Assembly: GCA_036345935.2 (NCBI GenBank)
Contig: JADWOT020000004.1
Coordinates: 1,840,775-1,904,774, forward strand
Length of the DNA stretch: 64,000 nucleotides
DNA from: Taenia hydatigena
Taxonomy: Eukaryota > Platyhelminthes > Cestoda > Cyclophyllidea > Taeniidae
Direction: 5' to 3'
The first letter of the stretch is position 1. Each line of letters opens with the position of its first letter. Under the pieces are notes generated by a model that saw only the letters and a list, made by a program, of their open reading frames with translations, was not told the origin of the DNA and searched no databases. This document shows, piece after piece, positions 1 to 14,299 of this stretch. The position numbers were made by a program, and so were the translations under genes.

Positions 1-3000
1 GTTGCGAGACATTTTTAAAATGCATATCGTAGTGGAAGGGAAGGAGGTTATGAGGCTCCTCCTTCTACTCCCCATCCTTGTAAGTCAAATCTAATGAACT
101 TGCAGAATGCTTGGTTAGGAAAAATTTATTAATTGTGTTAAATGGAGTGAACACAGGCTATTTTTGTAAGTCTGCAGTGCTACGCGTAACTAATTGAGGG
201 CATTTGAATCGATCTATTTAATTCCATACTCGGTGCTCACCTAAAAAGTTTGCATCATACAAGACAAATGATCCCAACTATCGATGTAAATACTTTACTC
301 GACTCTGGGTAGGTGCAGTTTTTGATAGCCCTTAGTCCACCTTTAGTAATGGCTGGTCTGTGTTGAGGAAATGCCCAGTTATTGACAGGTGAACTCATAC
401 ACATTTTGTGAGAAGCATTGGTTGATGCTGTTGGTGGACACCTTTTGGGTCACGTCTCTGCCCAGACAAATTAGACCAGATGGGACGGGGTGATGTACGC
501 TATCTCGCATCTTGTTAAGTGGCTTTAGCTGAAGGACAAATCATCCTAGCAAATGGTGGCAGTCACTGCAATTCGCGCTGCGTGCAACATCGCCAGCCTC
601 CGTGTGATAGGACATGGCACGCATTCCCATCCAACCTTATCCTGCTAAGCGGAGGCGGCGCTTAAATTAGATGGAGCGACCTACACCAACATATTTATTT
701 ATACACACCAATGAGGAGTTAGCGGAAAATTTTGCACTGCTATTTACCCACACGCGTTTCCAAAGTCGTGGCTGTCCGTGCAATGTGGGCAGCATTGCCA
801 CCGCACAGTTGATTGGAGTCTGTGTGACACGTTGGCAGGCATTAATAGCCAGCAAGCCATGACATCGAGGAGCACATGCCATCACCTGCATTACGTCTTC
901 ATTGCTTCACCTGCTTCCTCATCTCTTACTCTCTATGAGCAGTAAATTGTTGGTTTCAAATTCCTACTATGGCTGGCCAGTTTTACCTTCAGAATGACGA
1001 GAAATGTTTTTCCACAATACTTTTAACTCCAATAATGTTGCGTAGTTGCCTAAATGTGCGTCAATCTCTTTTGCATTCATCGCAATGTTTTCTATGGTAG
1101 CACATGGTCACGCGTGAGGAAAGAAGTGTGCTTTCATCTGCACCATCATCGTCACGTTACATGCAACGTTTGCGTTGGATACGCCCACACGAGCGTGAAG
1201 TAGAGTAGGATGCCCTCACACAATCTCACTAACAACACTGAAGCTTTAAAGTTTTTCCTCTGCATCCCCAATGTATCAGCCAATCAAAGTGATGATGAGA
1301 GCTTAAAATTGAGTTGCCTACAACCGTACGCAATACCCTGCTTCAGTCATGAGGAAGTGTCATGCTCACAACCACTGCTCACTTTTCGCTTCTTCAACAT
1401 TCCCCATTGCCACTGATTTATTGTGCTTTAGGTAGTGCCTTTCGTTTGTAAATACACTCCAAGAAGCAAATGTGTTTGCTTTAATTGCTGCTGTGACAAA
1501 ACGATTTGCTGGTAGAAGCAGTTACGCACATTCACCATCTCAGATTCACCAGAAGCTTGGTAAATTAACAAGCGACTTGTTGATTTTGCCTTCATGATGG
1601 GTAGCACCACCTCACAACTAGATGCGTCAAAACCATCGGGAAGCGAAATCGAAAGTGGGTTTAAATTATTATCCATTGCATTGATTGGAGTCTGACTCGA
1701 TTTTCTACCTGATGATATTTAACGGGACCGACTTCTTCTGGTAAGTTGCAAAACAATTCCAAACTATTCACAACCGCATTTCACAGCACCTTTGCCCAAT
1801 GGCGCAAAGCACTTCAACCCATCAGATCAAAGCTTCCTAAGAGGAGACCACTTTCCAAACCGGAGTGAGCGATTCAGACGCTCGCATTTACTCATCTAAG
1901 GTACTGAGGAGTTGACAAAAAACTTCTACAAGCCCGAAATTTCTGCGTTCCCCATTGCTGATGTTGTTGTTGATGTTTATAGAATATGCCCATGGAATTG
2001 CACAATGCGTGGGTGGAGCTACAAGTGTTGGCTTAGTAGTGGTGAAGTCACCAAAACTGCGCCAAAGGGCAATGCGGTGAAGACCACGCTCTTCTTCGAT
2101 CCACTCGGTGGGTTGGTTCTCCTAAGCAGCATCGTCAACCAATGCTTCTCACAAGAAATGCTTTGCCTTGCCTGCCAACAACCGAGTGTTTCCCTCACTA
2201 TCCGAACAACCCAAACTTGACTTGGTGTTGGAGTAAGAGGTCGTCGGGCATCATTGAGGTATCAGGATTGTTAACGAAACCGATTACAGCATTGGGCATT
2301 TGAACCTAGTGTCGCGATACTGAAGTGACACCCACACTATCAAGTTGTCATTGTTGGGTTAATAAAAGATATTGCGGTCAGGTGGTTGTTAAAGTGCGTG
2401 AGTGTTGAAGGCTATTAAGCGTAATCAGAGAGCGCCGACACTCACGTTATCATTCTGAAAGACAACGGCTTATAGAGAAATTATGTGAAACTTGTAGGAG
2501 CTTACAAAAGCATCGTATCACTGACAACATCATCATTTGTGGTTTCACAAGTGCACTACTGCCTATTTGAAGATCGGCGATTTCCCGACTCTCTGTTTGC
2601 TCTTTGTGACACATTGCGTAAGTCCTTTGCGCTTGTCGTTCAATATTTCTCTTTAGCTCCATCTGAGTCGGTAGACAACAATCTCAAACAGTTCCATCAC
2701 CGCCAACCAGCTGTCCTAACGATTCCACTTGGATCACTCCTCCACGTCCACGAACAAGCAAACAAGTAGCATCCAAGTTGACTCATATTTCCTGTCATGA
2801 AACCAAACACTTGTTATGTGGAGCATCCACTGTCAATTCGATGGTATCTGGCCCACCCTAGATGAACCACTGGGGCCCCAACGGCAACGACTTTAACACA
2901 GCCTCGCAGACCTCCATACAAACTCGCACAAACTGACTTAGCATTGTTATACGTTGAACGCAGATTAATGAGCTAAATTGTCACGTGCCTCACACGCACC

Positions 3001-4962
3001 TAAAGCCTAGCGAATCAGGAAAAAGTGTTGCTGGTTTAGCCTTCATTGTGGGCAGCATTTCTCTCCATCTAGTTAATTATTGCGCTTTGAGGCTTTGCTG
3101 AGAGCGGAATAAGGCAAACTACTTAGGCCACATTTACGTGTTTGACGTGCGAAATAGTTCTCTGCTCCATCGGTGGTGTATTTGGCAATATGTTTGCCTC
3201 TTGCAAGATAGTCGTGCAGTATGAAGTGAAGTCGCTAGCACGATGGTTGCAGAACACTCAGTTACACCCTCAACCCGTCTTGCCACATGTTCGACACAAA
3301 GCCCACCAAAGCAGCTTTGGTAATCTTCCCGTTACTTCTTGTCTACTATTTCTTCTGATGCACACCTCACCACTTTAAAATCGTCTTTGGCATATGACTG
3401 TGAGCAGGAGTAACCTGCTGCTTTGCTTTGACAGACACTTTCAATCATTCACTCGTTCACTCACTTGAGTGTCCCTACGTGAAATGGAATGACCTTTGTG
3501 AGCTGCATAAGCACTGAGTTGGTGAGGCCATCTAAACATAGTGATGTGCATGTCTGGACTGGTCAGGATATCACAAGCCACGCACAGTGCGACAATTTCT
3601 CGAGTATTCAATGCAAATCTCCTGCAACTGATAGTTTTTGCTTCCAAGCAGGCCTATTAGCAGAACCTTTCGTCAACCACGATTATTGGATGCACCGACA
3701 ATTGCATGTGCGAGTTCACCAAGAAGAACACCTCGATGTCCCCACGTGAATTCTTGACACAATCGTCAATCACAATCATAAGATGGCCAACATTTTTTCG
3801 TGGTGAAAGGATCGGATTACGGCTGACTAAGAGCATTGAGATCTGCACACTTTGCTTCATCGCAAGTACCGAACTTGTAAGGCCTTACTGCAAGCGCCAA
3901 ACTGACACCCACGCTGTGCTGGCACAAACACGTTCGATGACGGTGGGCTAGCAGAGGCCTTCCATTTACTCTTGCAACTGCAGTTTTACCCAATCGGCTA
4001 ACCAGCCAACCGTGGGATGAGGTCAAGATGAAAGACATATAAATGCACTCAAGGCAGTTGGCTAGACAATGAACGTGTGCCATGTTGATTGTTGCTGTCT
4101 TTCTCATTGTTGTCGCCTACTGCTCAGAAACGTATTCATCTTTCCATTATGACCTCAAATCTTGCCGAACAAGTCACCTGTGCCATAATCCAATGCAAGC
4201 GTCGGTGATAGGTTAGGTTGTTAGGAATGGGCGAAATTCGTAATGAGAGTGAAGTTGGCAATGCATTTTGCCATGACAAGTCACGATGTCAGACCAGCGT
4301 GACTCTATTTCAACACATCAGTGTGCGTCAGATGGTTTTCGTGATGCAAGGCAAGTCCACAAACAAGAGCTATTTCGGTGTAGCGATTGGATTGAGATGA
4401 TGTGCCAACACAACTACCATGCGCAGTTGAAGTTGGCAGAGCTCACAGGAACATACGATCCAATCCTTGACCGACTCAAACTGTTGGCAGACCCATACTG
4501 CACCAGTCCTCACGAGGTAACTGAAAGTGTTGTGCTGATTTAGGTGAGTCGTCAGAGATCGCGGCGCGTACTGGTAAGTACGAGCGCATGTCTATTCCAC
4601 AGTAGTCAGACAGCGACACTTTCTCTGCAGTTAAGGCCTCCTTTGCGTTTTCAAACGGCTCCAACACACGCGAAGCTCACTTGATTACGTGGGAATAATT
4701 CGTGTTGGTGCAATGCTACTAGAAGCATTTACTGGTGACTAATTCACAATCATTTTCGCAACATACCCTTCAGCTTACCACAGTGACGCCGGTAAGTACA
4801 TTGAATTGCACCGTAACCGGACTTGCAATGTAGGATTGATTAACATTCGTTCTTCTCCACTTGACACATCTCTCAATGCTTCCAAGTTACCTGGTTCATG
4901 CCTGCATTCGCTCTCAGTCTCCGTCTCTCTCTGCTCAGCACACATTGTTCCGATTTCCACAG
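1..4962. other. No confident gene; AT/GC-balanced intergenic DNA
   Basis: No recognisable domain, RNA gene or mobile element was seen in this stretch. Several short open frames exist on both strands. The best looking is a minus-strand frame at 1428-1676 (82 codons, true ATG at 1676, starting MDNNLNPLSISLPDGF), which has no recognised family and no partner exon that I could place. I regard the others as chance frames. Confidence 0.6.
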
Positions 4963-5130
4963 ATGGTGTGTACTGTGGAACTTAGACTGCAAGTCCACCC
5001 ATTCTTGCTGCGAAGTTATCGCAGCTCACGAGAACCAGATGATGCGTCAATTGAGCTGAGTGAATACCTCGTCAGTTTAGCTGTCGACACCACGTCAGTG
5101 TCCAACCTCAAGTATGGGCGATTCTCTTGA
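4963..5130 (+). pseudogene. Possible cyclin-box fragment
   Basis: A frame opens just after a good acceptor-like site (a pyrimidine tract ending in CAG at 4962) and begins MVCTVELRLQVHPFLLRSYR. It continues with a helix-like stretch containing LSEYLVSLAVD before a stop at 5128-5130. The spacing of 'FLxRSYR ... L.EYL..L' resembles the middle of a B-type cyclin box, where FLRR.. is followed after about 15 residues by an AKYL.EL helix. Downstream, in another frame (5114 onward), AVIAKATFAAS could be the next cyclin helix. If so, a frameshift separates them. The match is short and imperfect. It may be coincidence. Confidence 0.2.
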
Positions 5131-8100
5131 TCAAACGCTAGTCTGTTCGGCGTATGCTGTCATTGCAAAAGCAACTTTTGCTGCCTCCACAGATGCATCT
5201 TCATTGGCCCGAATGCATGAAAATAAATTGAGAAGAGGACCCAAGTTAACGCACGCATTCTCAAAAGATCATTTTGGATTGTTCTCAAAGCTTCGTACTG
5301 TCGGCGTGCTAATGAGCCTGCAAATTGATGCGGCATTTTACCACCCATGTACTTGCTGCTCTTTACTTTAGCAACAAAACCATTGGGTAGGAAGACTCTT
5401 CACTAGCACATACAACGTTGTCACCACTTTACTCCTATTTTGCCTCCTTCCTCATTGCTTTTTTGGCGCAATCAAGTAGTTGACTTTCGTTTTGCAGCCT
5501 AAGTTGTCTCAAAGCTAGTACACAACGTGTTGTGTTTGTCCTTTTTGTTTTTAAATTCCGCTTTCTTTTCTAGACCAAACAATGAAAAGTGGTGCATCAG
5601 TGTCGGATATGAGACCAAAACTGCTTTCGTAGATTAAAGGTCAGGACGGAGTACAGCAAAATGCCTTCTCTAGCACTGGCCTCCCATCGGTTTTGCATGG
5701 CGCCGTGTGGGTCAACACTCAATGGTTAGTGGAGTCGAAATCCAGGAAGTTAATGTGTGGGGGAAATCAAGAGCTAATCAATTTGAGATTGTACATTTGG
5801 CTGATTACAATGGATACAATTCCTGCCTTATTTCACCAATACAATGCAGTTCTGATGATATTGATAATAGTCATTGAAAAATATTGTGCAATCGGAACGA
5901 GCATTGCTTGGATGAGTCGCAATCATGGCCAAGAATTGGTTATTGTTCCCTGTAGAGTAAATAAGCCGCAATCGCCATAGATGTTATGCCCTTGATACGT
6001 TACCAATATTGCAACAATGCGCAGCTTAATGTTCTTACAAATCGTGTGGTTACATCCCGACTGATGCTTGCACTGCCTTAAATGTGACATTTAGGCGAGA
6101 ACCTTGATGTCCCCGAAGCTGGATGGGGTCAACCTTCTAGTTCTCATAAAAATTGCAGTTGCAGCAATAGCCACATTCATCTCCTCTTCCCTGCGACTAT
6201 CCCTAGCACAAGAAAGCCGATTGTTTCCCGGCATCTTTGCTGTCCCAGATGAAAGCGAATCGGCGAAACAGTGGTAGAGACTGGAAGGGTGGCATATCTC
6301 TTACGTTGGGGAAGTCGACCATCTCTTCAAGCACGTGTTTTGAGTCAGCGGATAGTGATTGCGAACGAATGCAGTTTGTACGAAGACTAGTTCGCATTAT
6401 TCGGTCACAGTGGGATCGGCAGTTTTGTCGTATGGAGCTAAAAGCTATAAAGTAATGCGTTCACCCCAAGCACTCACAGTGTTTAGGCCTTACTAAGCGG
6501 TTTCTGCAGTGAGCACTCGTGTGTTTCCCAATTACATGATGGCTGCGAGTGTGACCAGCTGACTGAGCCTGTTCATCCTTGTGGCAAAACTGTTCTTAAC
6601 CAGGACGAGCAGCAGGACACCTCCCTCAGTTAAATGGTCACTCAGTTAGCGACCGTGGTGAGCGATGCGCCCTGGAAGACGTGTTCTGCCAGGTGGTGCA
6701 GGCTCCTAGCGATCCTTCCCATCCTCGTCATTTTTTTTAGGCAAGGGTGGAAAATCACAAGGACGAATTGTGTGTCCACTTGAAGGTAGTAAAATTGGAC
6801 TTTGCTCAAGCCACCTTCATCCGTTAATGAGAAAGCTACCTCTCACCGAAAACCCCCTACTTTTAAATCGGCGACTCTTCCCAGTATAATTAAGTTTACC
6901 TCTGTAGAAAGCGGCCCTTCTGTAAATAGATCAGTTTGAACAAGACGCATGCTTCCCTATCATTGTCCACATGTCTCTACTGGGCACAGTCCATCAATGC
7001 TGTCAATTGGAGTGGCTCAATGGTCGCGTCACTTTGGCTGGGTGGGAAACAAATCTTAACCAGATGCACGGGATATCACTGGTGAACACCCACTTGGGGT
7101 CAAGAAACACTCATTACTCAGACTGCGAGCTCAATCGCACGCCTCTGCGAGGATGTGATCATGGAGTAGATGCCTCCAAGGTGCCCGACTGGAACGACTC
7201 CGATGATGTTTGTTGAGTGCCCTTTGGCAATGGATGAAACGACTGCAAGTGAGCCATCAGTTGTGGACTGCGGAGAGGAGCTAACACAGCAGAGACTGAT
7301 GGGAGAAGCAGTCAAAATACTGGCGTCGACATGGAGGCCTGTCGTGTCAGAGGCGTTGATCACGACTGTGCTCGAGCAGGCAAAAGGCTTTACGCGACTG
7401 GCATGCAATGTCATCGGATCCTGTTGATCACCGAAATTTCTTTGACTCAACACGATTGGACGCATTATCGCCTTTGTTTGCCCGATTCTTACTAGGATGG
7501 CGCCAGGTAGTTGGATTCGAAACTCTCAACTATTTCTTCATAAACCTATCTTGTCGAAAATGAGGCGAGTTTGCCAAACAGGCACTGAGAAACCGTAACG
7601 AAGTTGACGACGTATGTGACATGCATAAAGGCGGTAAAGACATTCTTCTCTGAGTTGAAGCACGGCGTATCTGCGCAATCGTGGAATCACCGCGGCTGAT
7701 GATTAAGGCCACCGCCGTTCTGCAAACGAACAGCGCTTCTTATTAATCGCTGGCCTGGCTAAACTTAAGGTTGGCGACAAGATCTGGAACACGACTTAAG
7801 TCCATTGTCGCTTAACGCTTGGTTTTCTCTGGTGCTTCAATCGTGGAATGTGCTAAAGGAATGAATGTGCATGCACACAGAATAAGTGCGAAGGCTACAA
7901 TCGCCAGCAAGAAGCAAACTGAAATCTAAGGCGCGCCTACTTTGCACTAAAGGATGAAATCTCTGAAGTCCAAGCCAACGTTGAAGTGAAACTAGAAGCT
8001 CAAAATAGAACAAGTGTGATTCGCAGCGCTCTGATATTCCAGGTTTAAAGAGTTGTATAGCGCAACCAATAAGTTTTACTTGATTTGAGACAATAAGTTC

Positions 8101-11100
8101 TCACCTAAGAACACAATGTGAATAGCTAAATTTGACCACTCGAGTTTTTGCTGATAATCGATATGGAAACCATTGTGGGATCTATGGTCAAGTCTGGACA
8201 TGGTTGGTCAACAGCAGAGCATGTTTGCCTAACTGAAATCCCAGTTGACACTGACAGAGATGCCGGCTAAAGCAGCAGGCTTTTGAGCGGGGAGAACTGC
8301 ATGTCGAAGAGGCGGACTTCAGCTTCAGTATGCGTCGTCGCTATGACCGGTGATGGGATATGCCAACGCCCAACTGTTTGAGTCCTGGCCAATGGCAATG
8401 CTTCACAATTCCTACGACGTCTACATACACAGAACAACGCTGGAGTCGAGGTGGGTGGCACCGCCAATGTGCTCCCCAGTAATCAGATATCCACAACATC
8501 ACCTACATGAAAAGCAGGTAAAGCATGAAATGGCAACTCCAGCTTTGAAAAATCGCAATTCATTCAGACCATTGCTGTGCTTACGTCGGTAAAGTGTGTG
8601 CTCACAACATTCCCTATGTTTTGTGACATTTCAAAAAGACTTCTAAAAAATTGGAACTGTAGGTGGAGATGTGCATATCAACGCCAAAGTATAATTTGTG
8701 TTGCGCCTGATGCGATCCAGTGGGCAAAATGTTTTGTCTCAGTCCTTAGACAATGCAAGTTTATGAAATGAGCACAGGCTTGATTTGTTTGTTGAAGGAC
8801 CTGCAGAAATGTGCCCACAGATTAAAGTTTACTTAGCTTTTGCATTGCCTATGGTGTATTGTAGATGCCGGATTGTACAGCTAGCGTACAATTGTGGATG
8901 AATACCATGAATAGTAATAGATCGGAAGAGTTTTCTGATGACCAAGCACTCCTTACTAGCACTCGATGATACGCTTCGTAAGTCATTGTCATTGAAGGCT
9001 TCCCAGCGGACTTCCTTAAATCCCCTTGAATGAAGCGAATCCTCTTCGACTACGGGGCGTTGCTGCCTTCTATTCCCTCCACATGACTAGCTGTTAGCAA
9101 CAACGCATCCGATCCACTGTGCCCACCACCAACCACCTACTAGCGCTGCATCTACACGACATCTCTCCTTTTACTAGCCCCACGCACCTTCAATCCTGCC
9201 TCCCTCTCCCCTCCATGTCAACTCTTTAAGCGAATACACACATCTATTCAGCACTTCCCGATTCACTCACAGGACATTGATTTCCCCATGAAATCACCAC
9301 ACGCCTCCAATCGAATGAATGCATTCTCTGCTTGGAACCCCACGAACCCGTACTTCTTTTCTTCCAAAATCATCTGTCTACGGACTAGTCTTTGCGTTCT
9401 CGTATAGTCAAAGCAATTTGCACGAGCACATACCTCCACGCAATTACTTGTCATCCCATTGAAACAACCCATCCTAGTGCCCCCTTCCTCTTCACTCAAC
9501 CACGGGTGAATCCCACATGGAGTGGAATAAATTATACTTGAGATGTGTTCTGGTGCAAGCAAAATTAGAAGAAGAAGTGGTCCACAACCTGTTGATTTGT
9601 GGAAGGAGAATACTGTACACGAGAAACCACAGCAGTTCTACAGATAAGGCAAACTGCAATGATGTGGAGAGTGACAGCATCACAAGTAGTTGCCGACGTG
9701 AGGAACGGCGTGGACGCAGAAGGGGGAGCAGGAGACCTTGGAGGACTCAGTGTGGCCGGCATAACTCGCACGTGCCACCCTGCTCTGCTAGCGGCCACCA
9801 CACCTGAAAGAGGTTTGAAAAGGAAAAACCACAGAGGGAACAAGAGTTTGTTGCTCGATACCAAGCCACAATCAGTCAATCCATCCACCCAAGAGAACCG
9901 AGGTTAACGCTCAGTGTTTCAGCCAGCTGATAATGCACACATGGAGGGAGAAGGCGCAAAGCGACATCCCACACAGCCTAATATGAGCAGGAACTCATAG
10001 CATGAGCAGATTCTATCACTACCGCTAAGCTTCACGTAGTAGTGCTGCAGGTAGTGCATTTGGCGAACCAAAGCACACAAAAGAAAACTGATAGGCTTGC
10101 TGGCGAAGGACAATTCTCACTCCTGGAGGATAAATCACTACTCTAGCACATCTGCCCCACCTTCTTCCTCTCACTACAGCATCGATGGCACCAGCAGAGG
10201 AGATGGATGAACGAGACGTGTCGTCATCCCAAATGCGGCCCAAATGTCTGAAATCTAAAGAGTTCCATAAGTGGCCGTTGCATCTGCTACGTCTCTGCGT
10301 CCAACTGCAATCAAGGCAACACCTGACAGCCTCTTTTCATCATCACGGCCCTCAAATCGCTTGTTATTTCCTCCATCCACACAGAAAATTGGCAAACGAA
10401 TGCATTCAAACAAAAATAGTTTACGGCCTCGAATAAGCCTGTGAATGCATACCTTTGTAGTGCTGTGACACACAACACCAAGTGGGAAGAAAGTCACAGC
10501 ACCATCATGGATCCCTGATGCACATGCTGTATGGAAGCCTCCTCCTCCTCCTCCTACAACGTTAGTCAAGGCGGTGGGCCACAGCGTTGACGCTTTCCCG
10601 TCAGTAGGTGGCGAATTTAAGGGTCATCAGTCGACACATAGTTGAATAATTTGATCCGCATATAAAGCCACTTTTGCAATACCCGCTGATTTCACACTTG
10701 AGTGACAAATACGCTAGTCATGTGGAATAAATAGCAATTCCACACTCCATGCGATGTTGCGTGGAGTCCAACAATGGGCTGCCGTGACTGCGTCGGTTGT
10801 GCTACACCCCATCCCTTCCCTTCGCCACACCTATTCCGCCTGCGTTGCCTTGCATACAAGCGTGTTGTCGAAGCCCAATCTCTTTGCTTACAATGGCATT
10901 GCAAGCTTTTACTTAATTTTATCAACTAACTTGTGCAAAATCATGCATCGTACGCAGGGACACGGCTTCTTCTACACTCTAATAGCGGAATCTCTTTTGC
11001 AGTGGCATGATTGATGCTCTGTGAATTTGTGAGAGCAAAGGAACAATGATTCCATTGTGCTCACCACTTAGATGCCGCTGGTATTTTGTGCAGTAGCAAG

Positions 11101-13769
11101 AGCTTTTCCAGTCTCTCTGAGCTGATGCCATGCAACTCTCTTCAGTTCCTCCTACCACACTACCCGCCCACCTCTGCTGAATGCACATAACACGTGTTTC
11201 CAGACTCGCATGTCTCATTTGGACACCAGATCTTTCCCACACCCCACAATATTCGCGCAGCCTCAAGGATTACTACCGTCTAAATGGCCGGGACACGGAT
11301 ATCTGGATCTGTGAAAGTTTAGCACAAAATAACCAGAAAACTAATGGAAAACATGTATCTTATCAACCCGCTGCCTAAAATTCAATGCCCACGCAGAATT
11401 CCAGCCAGGTAACCTCCTCCACTTCATCGCATTACCAGCTTCAGGAAATCTGCTCATGAAACTGTCTAAAGGTGCTTAGATTTTGTGAAGTGCTGCACAT
11501 CTATATTCAAGCATATGGTGTTGGGATGCGAAATACTACTCAAACGGCAAAGTAAATCCAAACGGGTACATTTGAAAGCACATGAACTTGCACGTGTGTA
11601 GAAGCCAGTGGGCGAAAGAGCACAAGCGCCTTGCCTCACCTGTCAGGTCGACTGACGACTTAAAAGCGTTCGATGACATCAAGCGTCTAGCACAACATCG
11701 ATTCATTTGACCGCATTAACATTACACGCTATTGTTTGCAATGAAATTATGCTCTATGCTCTGGCGTCTATTAATACTAGCAAATCTTCTTTCATTCTTA
11801 AGAAACTATGCAAACAAATGTCCGCATTGTTTTTTCAAACAATCAACTTTGATAGCGCTAACGTCTGAAGAACTTTTGCAGCCTTTAAAAGTTGCTTCAT
11901 TTTACACCAACGGAGTGTACAATAATTCAAACATGCCACTGAGAAGGGCAACAAAGCGTCGTTAAAGCTCAGGTTGAATCTGAGAAAAGAAATAAAAGGG
12001 GGAAATAAGCCAAATTTGCAGCCAAATCACCCACAATAGTCGCTAATCTAAAACAACGGTTTGTGTTGTGTCTACTAACCATGCACAAGTCAGCCATGCG
12101 AACTCTAAACATTCGAGGTGGTAATAAAGGCCGACAAGTTGTGTCCTAGATCACTCTCTCACCAAAGAGCACGTTGAAAATGCCTTCTATTGCAATCGCC
12201 TACGGCACACTACTAATTGAGATCGCAAAGTAGGCAAGTTGGGTGTGCACATGCCTACTTGTGCGTTTGCTTATGGTGGGATGATGTGGATGATGAAATG
12301 TTGGGTGCTTTGGTGTAGAGGTCGAGAGCTTGTAAATTGGCGGCGCCATGAATATGCTGGTATGAACGTGGTTGGTAGTGCCATGCGTAATTAGTTGGGA
12401 ATGCTTTCCTGTGCACGCTAACTTGGGTGAGCTCCTCAGCATCAGCGGTTCGATTTTCTGCGTGGGTGTTGAATGATTATAAGGCATGTTTGCACGTTCG
12501 TATTCGGCTTCTAATTACCGTGACCTACGCACCTACTCATGTTGATGAAGCATATTTGGGCTCCATTCCTAAGTCTACTGATAAGCACCACTGGATCGTT
12601 CAAATATTCTTTTGCTTTGTTCTTGCAACCAACGTGTCCTTAATTTTCCTTACTTGTGTCCGTTCGCCGAAGCGTATTCTGGACTCAATTTTCCCACCAA
12701 TAAGCCACGACAGCCTGCTCTGCGGGTAGTCATCAGGAAATAATTGGGTGGAGGATGGAATCGGCAATTGCATAGGGAAAGACGTAGGCGCTAAGGCAAA
12801 GATTGGAGTGAAGCAATGGCATCAGATGGGAAATCGTGGAAAAGGAAGGCACGTTGAAGTTGGGTTGAGGCAGTAGTTGCAAGTAGGTGGGTCAGGTGAA
12901 TCTAGTTTGGAATTAGAGACGATTCCTCCATCTCTCAGTTTTGCTTGTTGCAGAGAAGGATTATCAGTGAAGTGACACAAGGTAAGACGCGTGTGTTGGC
13001 GCAGGTGGGACAATGGTGAGACCCCTTCACACCGCGCCACATGAGAGGGGATGGGGCGGAGGCGAGAGCTCATCACTCATGGGTGTGGTCTGAGTGCACT
13101 CGCTTGTGAGCAACTAACACAACAACTTATTAGGCAAAACAGCCGCCTAGCGCTTTGCCCTCTAGACGTTTCAATTCAAAGGCTGCACTCTGATTGTAGT
13201 AATTATGGTAGGCTTTAACTCTCCTCTTGTTGGCTGGACTGCTATAGGCTGCATCACAGTGTCCCCAACTAAGAACCATCATGTCATTCCAATATTGCGT
13301 GTGAACAATTCCAAGCTGATTTAGTCTGCACTATCGGTCGCTCCTCACCACCGTGTTGCAGCATTTCCAACATTGGCGAAGGTAACTCTATCCATCTACC
13401 TCGGCATACGCTTATTTGCTTATCAAAAGCCTGCTAGATGTGAGCTCACTTCAGCGTAGTGTACGCGAATTCAGGAGGCGGCACTGCTTCCACCCCACAA
13501 CAACTAGAATTGTATTCGGAAGCTAACTGTCCGTGACGTGTAACGAGATGAGCAAGGTAACGCAAGCAAGAGTATAGAAATCATACGGAGTGTTAGAGTA
13601 GTGGACGCATAATGGTCAACAGCGGAATAGCTGCTCGGAAGTGACCAATTCACGCATTTGAGTATCTCCCAATCTCACAGGTCAAAACGGTAAGCTAGTC
13701 AGGAGAGGAAGATGTGGTTTGTGAAGACAGTGCTTCGGCACACACTCACCACACCATCAACAACTCACC
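5131..13769. other. Long gene-poor stretch with only short unassigned ORFs
   Basis: No domain was recognised in 8.6 kb on either strand. Open frames that start with a real ATG or follow an acceptor-like CAG include 6237-6455 (+, 72 codons, basic C-terminus) and 7170-7427 (+, 85 codons, acidic middle). A third, 12427-12729 (+, 100 codons, one hydrophobic segment near residues 58-80), is also open. None has a recognised family, a duplicate elsewhere in the window, or a convincing partner exon. They may be chance frames or worn exons. Confidence 0.5.
10539..10555. repeat. Short (CCT)n microsatellite
   Basis: About six uninterrupted CCT triplets. No gene is attached to it. Confidence 0.9.
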
Positions 13770-14198
13770 TCACTGAGAAGGAGCGGAGTCTATTTTGAAT
13801 AACTGTCCGACCTCCAGTACTGTGTGATGCACTGAGGCGTCGCTGGAGGCTGAATGGGTTGGAGGCGTCATCAGGATAGGGAAGTGCAACGATTGTGGTG
13901 GAGACGGGAAAGGTGGGAATAGAAAGATAAGAAAAGCGAGATTAAGGGCGAGATCGAATGGTGGGGTGAACTTGGCACGTGTCAGGAACGATTGCCTACG
14001 AGGCCTTGAAGTGCGCCTTCTAGCGCCAATTATCTTGGTTTTAAAGGCACTAGCTGGTAGAGGAACACCGAAAACGTAAACATATGGGTTCTCGAAAACA
14101 GGTGCCGTCATTTCCAATTTAACTTCGATACGTGCGCCTATTGTCACTTGCACAGTTGCATCCACCTTCGCATGCCCAATGGTCACTTGTTTTGCTAC
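13770..14198 (-). CDS. Exon-like ORF, unknown protein, hydrophobic C-terminal end
   Basis: This is a 143-codon minus-strand frame that begins directly after an acceptor-like ...CATACTTTAG at 14200-14199 and ends at a stop at 13770. The first ~60 residues alternate polar and hydrophobic residues (VTIGARIEVKLEMTAP, VYVFGVPLPASAF) as in beta-strands. A basic patch (RRRTSRPRRQ) and a hydrophobic run near LNLAFLIFLF follow. I do not recognise the family. It lies about 100 nt downstream of the small gene at 14300-14639 on the same strand. It could be a further exon of that gene if the upstream stop is skipped by splicing, but no strong donor was found. The C-terminal half is proline- and serine-rich and may be non-coding. 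Confidence 0.3.
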   Translation of the reverse strand, partial: VAKQVTIGHAKVDATVQVTIGARIEVKLEMTAPVFENPYVYVFGVPLPASAFKTKIIGARRRTSRPRRQSFLTRAKFTPPFDLALNLAFLIFLFPPFPSPPQSLHFPILMTPPTHSASSDASVHHTVLEVGQLFKIDSAPSQ

Positions 14199-14299
14199 CT
14201 AAAGTATGCAAATCGACGGTCATTGAATGATAATGTTGGAGTAAGTAGGAGTAAAATTATTGCAGTTGCTAAAATGCAACGCTTCATTGCCCCCTTATA

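Noticed and set aside
9565..9907. Overlapping ORFs of ~100 codons on both strands
   Set aside because: Both are compositionally biased (GGA/AGG-rich) with no motif or duplicate; likely chance frames in purine-rich DNA.
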